Shown one piece after another: positions 46,501-55,993 of a stretch of 64,000 nucleotides of DNA. The stretch is from Alligator mississippiensis (lineage: Eukaryota; Chordata; Crocodylia; Alligatoridae): positions 21,150,501 to 21,214,500 of the forward strand of contig NC_081835.1 in assembly GCF_030867095.1 (NCBI RefSeq), written 5' to 3'. The notes beneath the pieces were generated by a model that was given only the letters and a program-made list of their open reading frames with translations, searched no databases and had not been told where the DNA came from. Each line of letters opens with the position of its first letter. Within the stretch, counting starts at the first letter, position 1. The position numbers and the translations under genes are program-made.

Positions 46501-49500
46501 GGTTGGAGGAGATGCTTCCCCCAGCCAAGCTCAGTTCTCCAGCACAGGATCCCAGGCAGCAGGAGCAGCGACCTGTGATCCGACAGGCAGATCGGGGGCC
46601 TGCTCGCACCCCCAGGAGGGCTGCAGGGGCTCTGCCAGACTCCTTCCAGGGGTGGATCACAGGACACTGTGACTCCTCCCAGTCCGGCAGATCTGCCTGC
46701 TGGATCACAGGACACTGCTCCTGCTCCCTGACTCCTGCTTGTCAGCAGCTTGAGGTGCAGTTTCCTAGAAACCCCTGCACTGATCTCCTTGAAACTCAGT
46801 AGGCTTCATGGCCTCAGAAGGGGCTACCATCCCTCCAAGTTTAATCAGAATCAGGCAAGAAATGATAAACTTATAGGCTGTTTCGTGCTTCCCCATTATA
46901 GCCTATGGGCAAAACCTCGAAACAGCGAAACCATTTCAATGAAACGGAATGGAACAGTGATTTCGAAACAAAACAAAACTCAAAATGAAACAGTGTTTCG
47001 TCAAAACATCAAAATGGAAGTCGAAGAGGAATCCTGCTGTTTCGCACATCCCTAGTTGTTATTTCTGTCTATACACTCTGAAATATGCTTATGGGGTGAA
47101 TTATTTTATAGCCTTCAATACGCAGTGCTGGAAGTGAAGGGGTTGCACGCAGTCCCCTAAAGTCTTAACTGTTTTGACATGGAATTGTCACCAGGGTGTG
47201 TGCATGCATTCTCTCTCGCCTGCAAAGGCAACGTAATTGGAAAATGACAGTGGCTTTTTAAATGAACCACTTTCCATTTGGAGTCTGCTTGTCTTTGTGT
47301 ATGAAAAGTATTTTCTTCTTTTTTTTTTAAATCTGTTCTGTTGCTTGGTATATTTTTTATTTTTCCTTTTATGCATGTGTTGTCTGCAAGACAGAGTAGA
47401 AGTCACACCAATCTAAACATTTGGGAGCTGGGAACAGAAGGTGGATACTTGCAAAGATTGCTGTGAAAATCCTTGCTCCCTCTTCCCAGGTGCTGATGTC
47501 TCTTCACAGGCCTTTGATTGTGCTTCAATATTATTTGAAGCTGCCGGAGGAGGAAATCCAGATTCAGTGGCTCTTTTACTGGAGTATGGGGCTGATGCCA
47601 ATGTACCAAAGCACTCGGGTCACTTGCCTATCCATAGAGCTGCATATAGAGGACACTATTTGTGAGTTGGAATGTACTTGAAAATTAAGAATTGGGAATG
47701 ATGAAGGAGCTTTAAATGCATTATTCTATCAGACACACCCATAAGGTAGGAAATTACCCCCACTTTACAGATCAAGAAAGAGAGAGACTAGCCAGTATTG
47801 GCTTTTTCATTATAGATAAATCAGTGCCCAAAACAGGAAGAGAAATCCTAATTCTTAACCCCTAGTGATACTACATTATAGTCAACCAAGCAGGAACCGC
47901 TCTTGGATCTCCAGGTGAAATGAGACTATAGAACCTTTAGCAGGCTTCTTCAGACTGACAGAAAAGGCCATAAGGTCATTCCATTTACTGAGAAGGGGAC
48001 GTTCATTGTTCCTGAAAGGAAAGATAGACAGATACGATGTTTGATCCTTTGCAGTAGTTTTGAAATCAAGAGACTGGCTACCTTATGACAGTTAGAGGAT
48101 AAAACCAGTGAAGATATGCTACCTGCCAGGATGCTGACTTTGTGGAAGATTAACTTAAGTGTAAGCAGAGCAAAGTTTGTGCTAAACTCTATAATCCAAC
48201 TCATTCAGACTCTCATAACAAAGGTTCTAGCACAGAGCAGTTCAACGGTATATTTAAAATTCTCATTTTTTTTCTTCAGAGCTTTGAAGTGCTTGGTTCC
48301 AGTTACTGATTTTGATGCCATTGAGGAGAGTGGGATAAGTCCAGTTCACTCTGCAGCAGCAGGAGCACATCCTCAGTGCCTTGAGTTTCTTCTCAAATCT
48401 GGGTTTGACGCCAATTTCATGTTGGGTCAGAGAATTCGCAAGGGCTATGATGACCAGCGGAAATCAGCTTTATATTTTGCTGTCTCAAATGCAGATATCT
48501 GTTCAGCTCAACTGCTCCTGAATGCTGGAGCCCTGCCAAATCAAGACCCCATTAACTGTCTTCAATTAGCTTTGAGGATGGGCAACTATGAGTTAATGAG
48601 TCTTTTGCTTCGCCATGGGGCCAACGTAAATTACTTCTGCAGAGTGAATACAACGCATTTCCCATCGGCTTTGCAGTATGCTCTGAAAGACGAAGTCACG
48701 TTAAGGATGTTGTTGAACTATGGGTATGATGTGTACCGCTGCTTTGATTGTCCTCATGGAGACAACTCCCATTCCCAATACGTGTTTGCAGGATGGACTT
48801 CTACTGTTATCAAAGACACAATGGTAAGTACTTCAAAAGACGTTGCATATCATTGTTTTGCTGCCTGTACTCCTCAGAATTAAATGAAGATATGTTCATT
48901 CTTTGATTAATGTGTTACAATCTGCCAATATAGAAAAATTTGGGTAAAGGTAGTAGACAAAGTTTTGAAGACAATTTAGTGGACACTGGTCACAAAGCCC
49001 TGTTTATGATAAATCATTAGAATAAAGCAGCTTTAATGGATTCAAATATATCAAAGAATGCAAGTGAATACCAGTCTGGTTCTTATAAAAGACTGTTTGA
49101 TCCATGAGTTAAGTCAGCAGCTGACAAAAATACAGTTGACATCTGAGGATCCAAGACAGGCATAGAAGGAAGGGAAGCCCTGCTCAGTTCTTTGAAAGAC
49201 TGTGTAGATGGCTGCATTCAGGGGTGTGTTCCCAGGGGGATACACCTTGAGACGTGGGACTTCAGGAACATCCCTGCACACAGCATTTTCCCATTGACTA
49301 GAATTATGTAGCACCCTGTAGAGTATAAGGTTGCTTTGGGTCCCAATTCAAAGTGATTTCCCCTCTCTGTAGTGCATAGCGAGTGTAAGCATGGAGTTAC
49401 AGGATTCTGCTCTAACAAGTGGAAGATTAAAGTTAGGTGATGCAGTGCCAAAAACATGGATGCACCTAAGGCCTTTGCAAAGGCTGTCAGCTTTCTATAC

Positions 49501-51762
49501 TCTGATGTAACGTAAGTTCAGTGACCACCAGAGAAACCCCTGATTGTAGAACACTTATCCCGCTTTTGTTTTTTTTTTTCCAAAACTTATTTTCGGTTGT
49601 TTTGACCTTTGGGGAATAAATTAAATGATTCACAGAAATTTTGAATGTTCTTTTGATTTTTCTCAGTTCTGTGAGGTGATAACGCTGTCATGGCTGAGAC
49701 ACTTGTCTGGGAAAGTAGTGCGAGTAATGCTAGATTACATTGATCATGTTAACATTTGCGGTAAGCTGAAACCAGTTCTCAAAGAACAGGAGCTGTGGCC
49801 AGAAATTGAATCCATGATAAGTAAGTGTCAGAGACTGTTTCTGTTTCCATAATGCACAGTGACACTGCTTTTTGTTATCTTGTCCTGCCTATTATTAGAA
49901 CAAAAGGCAATTAAGCAGCCAAGAGAAGTAAAAATAGTTGTATAGGCAGTCCTCGCACTTACAGCGGGTTACATTCCTGGAAGAGGTGCTGTAAGTCGAA
50001 ACAATGCAAGTCAAATCTGATTTTCCCTTAGAAACAATGTTATAATAAAGGGTTATGTTCCTGACCAAGGGCCTGATGCCTAACTTTTTATAGAAGTGAC
50101 CATAATCATATTTAAATCAACTATTTAATCAACTAGAAATGATTTAATCAGAAGGCCATGGGCCGGACACAATTGATTGATAGAACTGGAAGGGAGGCAC
50201 CGAGGCCAGCATGGGATACTTACTGAAGGTAAGCTCCTCAGTCCTCACGCAGGGCAAGCAGCAGCTCCTCTCCGAGGCGAGGCAAGGGCAGGGATGGGGG
50301 CTGGTGGCTGGCACGGGCTCTGGCGGCTCCGGGGAACTGCTCTGCTTTCCAGCCCCGACACCATGCGCCTCCTCACTCCCAGAGGCATGGCAAGGCGGGG
50401 ACGGGGGCTGGGAACTGGTCCGTGGGCTCTGCCAGCTCCGGGGAACTGCTCTGCTCCTCAGCCCCGATGCCATGTACTTCCTTGCTCCCTGAGGTGATGG
50501 GGGCGTGTGGAGCAGTTCCTCTGAGCTGGCAGAGCCCACGGAGCAGTTCCCCAGAGCTGGATAGCCCGCACCAGCCCCCATCCCCAACTCACCATGCCTC
50601 TGGGAGCGAGGAGGCACGTGGCATCAGGGCTGGGAAGTGGAGTAGTTCCCCTGCGCCAGCCCCCATCCCTGTCTCGCCTCTGGGATCACATGGCCTTTGG
50701 GAGGAGCTGCTGCCTGAGTTTACCTCCGGTAAGTGTCCCACGCTGGCCCCGGTGCCTCCGCCGTTGCCTGCCGTAAGTACGAGGATCAGCACCGTTAGTA
50801 ATAACGGGTGTAAAATGTGGAGCACCGCAAATGCGGATTGCTGCAAGTCAAGCCGCCGTAAGTTGAGGACTGCCTGTAAAAACTGGAGGCTTTGGAGGTG
50901 TTTAAGATAAACATTACTCAGAAGAATCACGGCACTAGAACTATTCATGTTCAGTGGTTTCCTAATAACAAAGCAGACTACAGCCTACCTGCTGCCGTTT
51001 CCTTTGTGTGTTCAAAACGAAATTATTTTCCTCCCCTCCATATAGCCACATGCAATGTCAATAGGCTTTATTGAAAGAAACTCAATAAATTAGCTCTGCT
51101 TCTTTCAAATGACATTTTAATGCAGCCATATTGGGTAATATTAACTCTTTTTACCCTGATCATTTTTCCATAGTATTTTAACTGCAAAGAAGAGTTCAAA
51201 AAAGGAGAAAGGATGACTAGGAGCATAATGGGGAAAGTCAAAATGCTCTCATATCTGTCCTGATGCCTATAGAATAGAATCTAATTATTGCAGGGGGGTT
51301 GTCTTATGTTTGAATAAATGTAGTAGGTTGTTTGATGGCATTTGCAAGTGAAACTGGTGACAAGTGAGAGGACCACATGCTGATATCCTTCCACATGTTG
51401 GGTGCTCCAGAAGAAGTACCATTAATTCTATGGAAGTCCCTAATCTCAATGTATTATTCAACACAAATAAATGAATCAGAATCTAGACCCAATTCTTTAA
51501 AAGGTGGGATGGAGCAATCACAAAAAATGGAATAAAGTGTTTATAGTTTGATTAGTAAGAGAAAATTCTTCTTCTTTTTTTAGCAAATCCTCGCACTTTG
51601 AAACATCTTTGTCGTTTGAAGATCCGGAAATGCATGGGGCGCTTGCGTCTGCGCTGTCCTGTCTTCATGACATTCCTTCCTCTACCCAACCCTTTAAAAG
51701 AATATATACTATTCAAGGAATATGATCTTTATGGACAAGGGAACTTCAAAGGAACTTTCTGA
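37690..51762 (+). CDS. ASB14: ASB14, ankyrin repeat and SOCS box protein 14 (nine coding exons)
   Basis: Substrate-receptor subunit of a CUL5-type E3 ubiquitin ligase: ankyrin repeats bind the target and the SOCS box recruits elongin B/C and cullin 5. Coding exons: 37690-37817, 38815-38870 (donor problem), 40274-40405, 40506-40664, 44184-44429, 47490-47661, 48280-48823, 49667-49820, 51584-51762. Counted this way the protein has about 589 residues, near the 587 I recall for human ASB14. The N-terminus is acidic, then [12 protein letters not shown], which resembles a ubiquitin-interacting motif. Residues ~70-480 carry ankyrin repeats ([51 protein letters not shown]). The C-terminus has a BC box ([10 protein letters not shown]) and a Cul5-box LPLP in [11 protein letters not shown]. 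The ATG at 37690 has G at -3 and matches the known N-terminus. Splicing of exon 2 to exon 3 is out of phase by one base with any canonical site pair at the conserved positions; all other junctions agree. Confidence 0.9.
38815..38870 (+). CDS. ASB14: ASB14 coding exon 2, with unresolved donor
   Basis: Begins after TATGCAG and encodes [18 protein letters not shown], which lines up without gaps with the human ASB14 segment ending KIVETIEK. To keep frame with exon 3 the exon must end after G at 38870, but the next bases are TTAAGT. The nearest GT donor (GTTAAGT at 38870) would end the exon one base earlier and shift the frame. Confidence 0.75.
38930..39840. repeat. Old SINE-like segment with tRNA-type promoter boxes
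   Basis: 39455-39500 contains GGTTCCAGTCC at 39488, close to the tRNA B-box consensus, preceded by TAAAATTCTCGCCTGAGAGG. A second tRNA-like stretch occurs near 39741-39795 (GGTGGCTAGGGCACTCTTC). Flanking text such as TTTTTAGGTGCC resembles old amniote repeats. The family is unknown. Confidence 0.4.
40274..40405 (+). CDS. ASB14: ASB14 coding exon 3
   Basis: Encodes [19 protein letters not shown] and [20 protein letters not shown], the first ankyrin repeat. The acceptor is CATAG and the donor GTAAAC. An internal TTGCAG ending at 40293 would be in frame with the GT donor at 38870, at a cost of seven residues. Confidence 0.88.
40506..40664 (+). CDS. ASB14: ASB14 coding exon 4
   Basis: Encodes [19 protein letters not shown] and [18 protein letters not shown]. 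The acceptor is TTTCAG and the donor GTAAAT; phase 1 at the end. Confidence 0.92.
40665..42484. other. ASB14 intron 4, first part, no assignable feature
   Basis: Mixed intronic sequence. A short GC-rich palindromic patch (CCTCCCCTCCTGAGTC / ACAGGAGGGGAGTGGGG) sits near 41456-41490. Confidence 0.45.
42485..42590. repeat. Penelope-like element terminal fragment
   Basis: GCGTGAGCTTTCTTGGTAAC followed by AGCCCACTTTGTCAGATGC resembles the conserved end I recall for sauropsid Penelope-like elements. Only a short piece is present. Confidence 0.4.
42878..43891. mobile_element. hAT-type transposon, same family as 7333-8500
   Basis: The left end CAGGGGCAGGCAATTATTTC and right end TATTTTGCTCACCCTG match the 7333 element, including GCTGTCAAAGGCCACGTGGG. 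The interior differs: GT-rich, with a (CA)n array. The flanks ATTTAGTG and ATCTAATA are only weakly alike. Confidence 0.75.
43517..43573. repeat. (CA)n microsatellite, about 28 units
   Basis: Uninterrupted CA dinucleotides, preceded by a G/T-rich segment (43260-43430) with its own interrupted CA runs. Confidence 0.97.
44184..44429 (+). CDS. ASB14: ASB14 coding exon 5
   Basis: Encodes two ankyrin repeats: [20 protein letters not shown] and [20 protein letters not shown]. The acceptor is TTGCAG and the donor GTGAGA. Confidence 0.94.
44950..45425. mobile_element. GGGACAGACATT family, copy 3 (left end missing)
   Basis: Contains the internal GGGACAGAAGTTGCATAAAC motif at 45254, GTTACAGGTTTAAACCAG, and the right terminus TAATGTCTGTCCCTGG. 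The left TIR and 5' half are not found. Confidence 0.68.
45982..47054. mobile_element. hAT-type transposon, TAGGG-TGTGCGAA family, 1073 bp
   Basis: The left end TAGGGCTGCACGAAA pairs with the reversed right end TAGGGATGTGCGAAA. The flanks GTTGTTAC (45974-45981) and GTTGTTAT (47055-47062) match 7/8. AACAGTGAAATTTAAACGAA-type subterminal repeats; GC-rich core without transposase. Confidence 0.87.
47490..47661 (+). CDS. ASB14: ASB14 coding exon 6
   Basis: Encodes [20 protein letters not shown] and [20 protein letters not shown]. The acceptor is TTCCCAG and the donor GTGAGT; phase 2. Confidence 0.94.
48280..48823 (+). CDS. ASB14: ASB14 coding exon 7 (largest)
   Basis: Encodes about 181 residues with several ankyrin repeats: [60 protein letters not shown] and [20 protein letters not shown]. 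The acceptor is CTTCAG and the donor GTAAGT. Confidence 0.95.
49667..49820 (+). CDS. ASB14: ASB14 coding exon 8
   Basis: Encodes [19 protein letters not shown] and [17 protein letters not shown], the linker between the ankyrin array and the SOCS box. The acceptor is CTCAG and the donor GTAAGT. Confidence 0.94.
49943..50876. mobile_element. Tc1/mariner-type (Tigger-like) non-autonomous element, 934 bp
   Basis: The left end TAGGCAGTCCTCGCACTTAC and reversed right end CAGGCAGTCCTCAACTTACG are inverted repeats flanked by TA on both sides (49941-49942 and 50877-50878). The CAGGCAGTCCTCGACTTACG-type terminus is a known amniote pattern. The GC-rich core contains repeated GGAACTGCTC blocks in both orientations. 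Confidence 0.75.
51584..51762 (+). CDS. ASB14: ASB14 coding exon 9: SOCS box and stop
   Basis: Encodes the SOCS box: BC-box [15 protein letters not shown], then [17 protein letters not shown] with the LPLP cullin-5 signature, ending [12 protein letters not shown] and TGA at 51760. ATTAAA at 51909 is a possible nearby poly(A) signal. Confidence 0.95.
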
Positions 51763-52869
51763 GGACATCAACTGGATAGCATCGTAGTCCTGTATTTGAG
51801 AGAGAACGTGCAACTGGATAAAGACTGTTTCATGCAGGTTTTTTTCCCGTTGGGATTTAAAATCCTACAGGCATCACAAATCCAGCTATTTCTTTTGGAT
51901 GCAAAGGAATTAAACTACAGTAGAGTAAGTATTAGATATGCCAGCATCCATCCCTAATAGCAGAGAGAGCTTCCATCATATAACAGATGTATGAAGGATA
52001 TGGCAGTAATAATTTGAAACTATACTAGTAAACACATTTATGTCAACATTTTCAAATAATTCAAGGAATGGTGAAATTAGCCCTCAAATGGCCCACAACC
52101 TTGAGTTGAAGAGGTTTTGCTACTACTTGTTCTATCTGCTTTTTGGTTGGACCAAAATGTGGTGAGAGCAGCTACTGCTGCAGCAGTTTAGCTTTGAACT
52201 AAAACTAGAAGTGGCAGAGGCTGTTTAATCTTCTGCTTCCATTGTGCCTTCCTATGAAAAAGAGGGAAGGAGTTGCAGTTGCTTGACACAGTTTTGACTT
52301 TTAAACACTGATGTAAACAGTACTTACATTTGGTTATTTCATCTGGTTAGTCATTGGTCACTTCTAAGCAGCTATTCTCCAGTTATAAACAGATATTCAG
52401 TAATGAATGTGAGACACTGAAGCTTTTTTAGTCAGAAATCTGTTTTCTTGAGATTCAAGGTAGTTCTGCTTTTCATTCTCAGATACTGAACTGTCCTACC
52501 ACCTTGCTACGTAAGCGTTGTTCTAGATCTAGGGCAGTCTGTTAGTTTTTTTTCAGAATTGTTCTTTAAAAGGATCTGCGCAGATGTTTGGAATACATCT
52601 TGGACCAGGCTCTTGCACTTTCATGTAGCAGTGGTGGTCATAGTCTACCCATTGCTATATTTTTGGGAAAGAGGCGATGGCATGCATAATCTTCAATAGA
52701 ACAGCTGGGAAGAATCTGGGAGGTGTAAAACCCAAGTCATGACTAGGCTTTATTGGTGAATTGAAAATAGCTTTTTCTTGTAGCACCTCTGACAAAGAGA
52801 ACTCCAGAATGGCATATCAATGCATATTTTCATTTGATCAGTCAATGCTTTGTGGGGTGAAGTGATAAT
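51763..52869. other. ASB14 3' flank
   Basis: Likely begins with the ASB14 3' UTR. Apart from ATTAAA at 51909, no clear feature. Confidence 0.45.
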
Positions 52870-53974
52870 GCAACTGTCATAAACGCCAAAATATTTTGAC
52901 AGACAAGGTTTGTCAGAGAGTTTGTCTGTTGGCTTCTTTTATGTAGTCTTCACGGTTCAGGATAACTATAGCTCCTCCTTTATCTGTTGGTTTTATTACT
53001 ATTTGGTGGTTAGATTTTAAGAGATTCTATGGCCCTTCTCCCTGAGACGGAGAGGTTGTTATGGTGGCGTGTGTTGTTGATTATTTCATTGTTCATTTTT
53101 TTCCTGAAGCAGTCAATACAGCAGTCAAGGTTAGAATTTTGTCCTCTGTGAGGCAGGGTTGATCTTTTCCTTGATGTGGCCAAAGGATAAAATGTTGTTG
53201 GAAGTGGATTCATTTAGGTTGTGAAAATATTCCTGGAGGCAGAGGCGTTAGAATTCTTTTAGTTCTCCACACTGAGGTATTTTATTAGAGTATTTTCCTG
53301 GACAGAAATTCAGGTCTTTAGGGAGGACAGGTTTTTCAGCTTTGGTAACTGTGTGAATGGAGAGATGGATAATATTTAATGGTTGGTCGCTTCTTTTAGT
53401 TTCAAGTTTGAGGCTGGAATGCTGTACGGTATTGGTGTTGTTTCTCTGATGGTTGTTTTGTGGTTGGGAAAGATGTTCCTGGAGTAACTGCTTCCATTTC
53501 TTCTTTTTATGTTTTATGGATGTTGTAGAAAATCTTTGGTAGTCTCTTTGTATACATTGTATAATGTTTGGGAAGATGTCTGGGTTTTCTAAGTTGTTGT
53601 AGCATGTGGTGATTTCCTTCCTGAGTTGATCTCTTTTGAAGTAGGTTAAGTGAAGATGATTTCTAAGTTTCTCTGAAGTTCTCCTGCAAAGTTGTGAAGA
53701 ATATTTGGAGTTGTGTATAGTAGTCAGAGGATTGTAGATGTTTAGTCCTGTGGGAATAATGTTGTTTCTTGTATAGAATTAGAAAATATATGTCGCTGTT
53801 AATTTTGGCTTCTTTCCTTCTCATGTTGCGTAATTTCCATTTCAAAAGGCAAAATTCAATATCTTCCATGTTTCAGGGGTATAGGTTGTAGCTGTGTTGG
53901 TCTAAGGACATATGCGGATAATGTCCTTAGACCAACATGGCTACAACCTATACCCCTGAAACATGGAAAATATT
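52870..53974 (-). repeat. Penelope-like retroelement, degraded, minus strand
   Basis: Read on the minus strand it gives MEDIEFCLLKWKLRNMRRKE at its start, then further on LSVSGRRAIESLK and PTDKGGAIVILNREDYIKEA, the last being the N-terminal RT hallmark of Penelope-like elements. The rest of the RT and any GIY-YIG endonuclease are absent (truncated at about 52870), and the frame is broken in several places. Its 5' end runs into the palindrome at 53858-53974, which includes the putative start codon. Confidence 0.85.
53858..53974. repeat. Near-perfect palindrome, 54-bp arms and 9-bp spacer
   Basis: Arm 53858-53911 is the reverse complement of 53921-53974 with about three mismatches; the spacer is ATGCGGATA. 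The arms carry TTTCAGGGGTATAGGTTGTA and TTGGTCTAAGGACAT, sequence typical of Penelope-like element termini. Inverted terminal copies are known for this class. Confidence 0.93.
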
Positions 53975-54831
53975 TTGAGGTATTCATGGGATTTTCATGC
54001 ATGTTTTCTTGAGTTAGCTCTGCTGGTATGGCATGTGTGGGCTCTTTGGAAAGTCAGTGTTATGCTGTACTCATTCATGTTGCTTTTAGCACTATATGGA
54101 TTATATTATGCTGTCTATATGTTACCTGTATGATCTTGGACATTGTTTAGTCAAAGGAACTAATGGAAATGGGAGCAGGCAAAAGTGCTAAGTATCTCTT
54201 GCCACTGTGTTATTAGGACAAGAATGAGTGCCACTCCCAAGCATCAGAAGAGACTAATTTTGGAATGATCACCCAAGCTACTATCTGTCTCTAATGGAGA
54301 AACCAACCCCACAACAGCTATGGCAGACACATGGGTCATTAGCTAGAGGAATTCCAGATGTCCTAGGAAAGAGAGAAATTTCTGGCAGATTCTTAAAATC
54401 ATCAGCAACTGGGACAATGCTGATGGGGGAGGGGTGCACTGATAAAGATTTTTTGGACCGATACTGATGGCCAATTATTAATGAGCCATATCAACCAATA
54501 CTGATCCGATTGCTGATATGCAAGCCCGGCAGCTTGGAGAGCAGCCACTAGCTAGTAAGTCTGTTGGGGGGAAGGGGCGTGGGGGAGGCAGAATAAGGCC
54601 CCCATGGTAAGGGAGGGGCTGGGGCAGGCACTGCACAGTTGGGGTGGGGCATGGGACAGAGCTATGAGCAGCTTGTCTGGGAGGTGCGGGGAGTGGGGGC
54701 AGCTCCCACTGCTGTGCGCACCCCCAGGGGAGGCATGTACCACCTCCAGATCTGTGCATGGGGCTAGCACCAGGCTCTTCTTGGCAAGGGGATGGGCCGA
54801 GGCTGCACTTGGGGCAGGTAGCGGCAACGCT

Positions 54832-54852
54832 GGGGGGGGGGGGGGGGGGGGG
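54832..54852. repeat. Poly-G run of 21
   Basis: Uninterrupted G21 on the plus strand within the hAT core; could form G-quadruplexes and is prone to assembly length errors. Confidence 0.95.
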
Positions 54853-55103
54853 CGTTACGGCAAATTTTGGGGTGGCTATAGCCCACCCTGTAGCCCCCTC
54901 CCAGCACTGCTGTCACCAATACCAAGCACAGCTCCAGCCCAGCTCCCCCTAACAGTAAGAGCCCAGCGCTGCTCCTGGTCCCAGCCCCCAGCAACAGCCT
55001 ACACTTACCCTGTGCACAGATCTGAGGGTGTGTGCGCCCCTGCGCCCTCCAGATGAGCTGCTTGTGGCTCTGTCCCATGTCCCACTGTGCCCCAGCTGTG
55101 CAG

Positions 55104-55731
55104 TAGACCAGTGCAAAGTATTAAGTATTCACTGCGGATTTGACCGATTTGGAGGGACAGCGATTCAGTTCGGTCATTTGAATCACTGTCCCAATTCAAT
55201 TAGGCCGATTCAGATTCGGCCATAGACTATAATGGGGAATCACTAAAATACCTATAACTTTGTCATTTTTTTGCACATTCAGATGAAAACAGCAGGGATG
55301 GTAGCCCCTTCTGAGCGCATGATGCCTACCAAGTTTCAAGGAAATAGGTGCAGGGGTTTCTTTGAAAGTGCACATCAAACTTGAAAGCAAAACTTGTATC
55401 ACTTGTGTGTTCAGGCGGAACAGGATGAAAACAGCAGGGATGGTAGCACTGTGATTGGAAGGGAACTCAAGAGAAAGATCACAGTCACTGACCAGCTACA
55501 GATGTCAGTATCAGAGCAGTCTTTCCCTCCCTCTCAGCCTTTTCCACAAATGGAAGACACTACATCCCCCTCCCTCTTCTCAGTTTCTGTTTCCTGCGTC
55601 TTCTGAAGCTTCGAATCTATTCGGATCTTTTAATGGGTCTCCCAATTTAATTCAGATTCGAAGATCTGGCTGCCAAATCGGGCCGAATCTCTTCCTAATA
55701 GAATTGGCTACCAAAGCTTTGCACAGCCCTA
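55104..55731. mobile_element. Nested hAT-type transposon, TAGGG-TGTGC family, 628 bp
   Basis: The right end reversed is TAGGGCTGTGCAAAGC and the left end TAGACCAGTGCAAAG. The flanks are an exact 8-bp duplication CTGTGCAG (55096-55103 and 55732-55739). Its AATTCAGATTCGAAG-type blocks match 29171-30056. Confidence 0.88.
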
Positions 55732-55993
55732 CTGTGCAGTGCCAGCCCCAGCACCACTGTGGGGGCCGCGCTTTGCCCCTCCATTCCCCTCCCCCTCCCA
55801 ACAGACTTACTGGCCAGATGCTGCTCTCCAAGCTGCGGGACTGTACTCCTGGCCATGTGCATGCTGCAGCTGCGCCCACGCATCTGGCATTTTATTGGTG
55901 ACATTATTGGCCACATCAGCCAAAAATGCTGATTGCTGTTCATATCGTATCGGCACCGATAAAAGGAAAATTGACATTATCAGTGCACCTCTA

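Larger units (their letters stand above)
54429..55993. mobile_element. hAT-type transposon containing a second hAT
   Basis: The left end GAGGGGTGCACTGATAA pairs with the reversed right end TAGAGGTGCACTGATAA, a known hAT terminus type. The subterminal text is CCGATACTGATGG on the left and ATCGTATCGGCACCGATAA on the right. The interior is GC-rich. No clear outer target duplication. The element at 55104-55731 lies inside it. Confidence 0.78.

Noticed and set aside
46088-46802. Open frames on both strands near 46.1-46.8 kb
   Set aside because: They lie in the core of the 45982-47054 hAT element and show no transposase motifs.
37690-51762. ASB14 as a processed or decayed pseudogene
   Set aside because: It retains introns, all but one junction is in phase, there are no internal stops, and the SOCS box is intact; a single-base issue at one donor is not enough.
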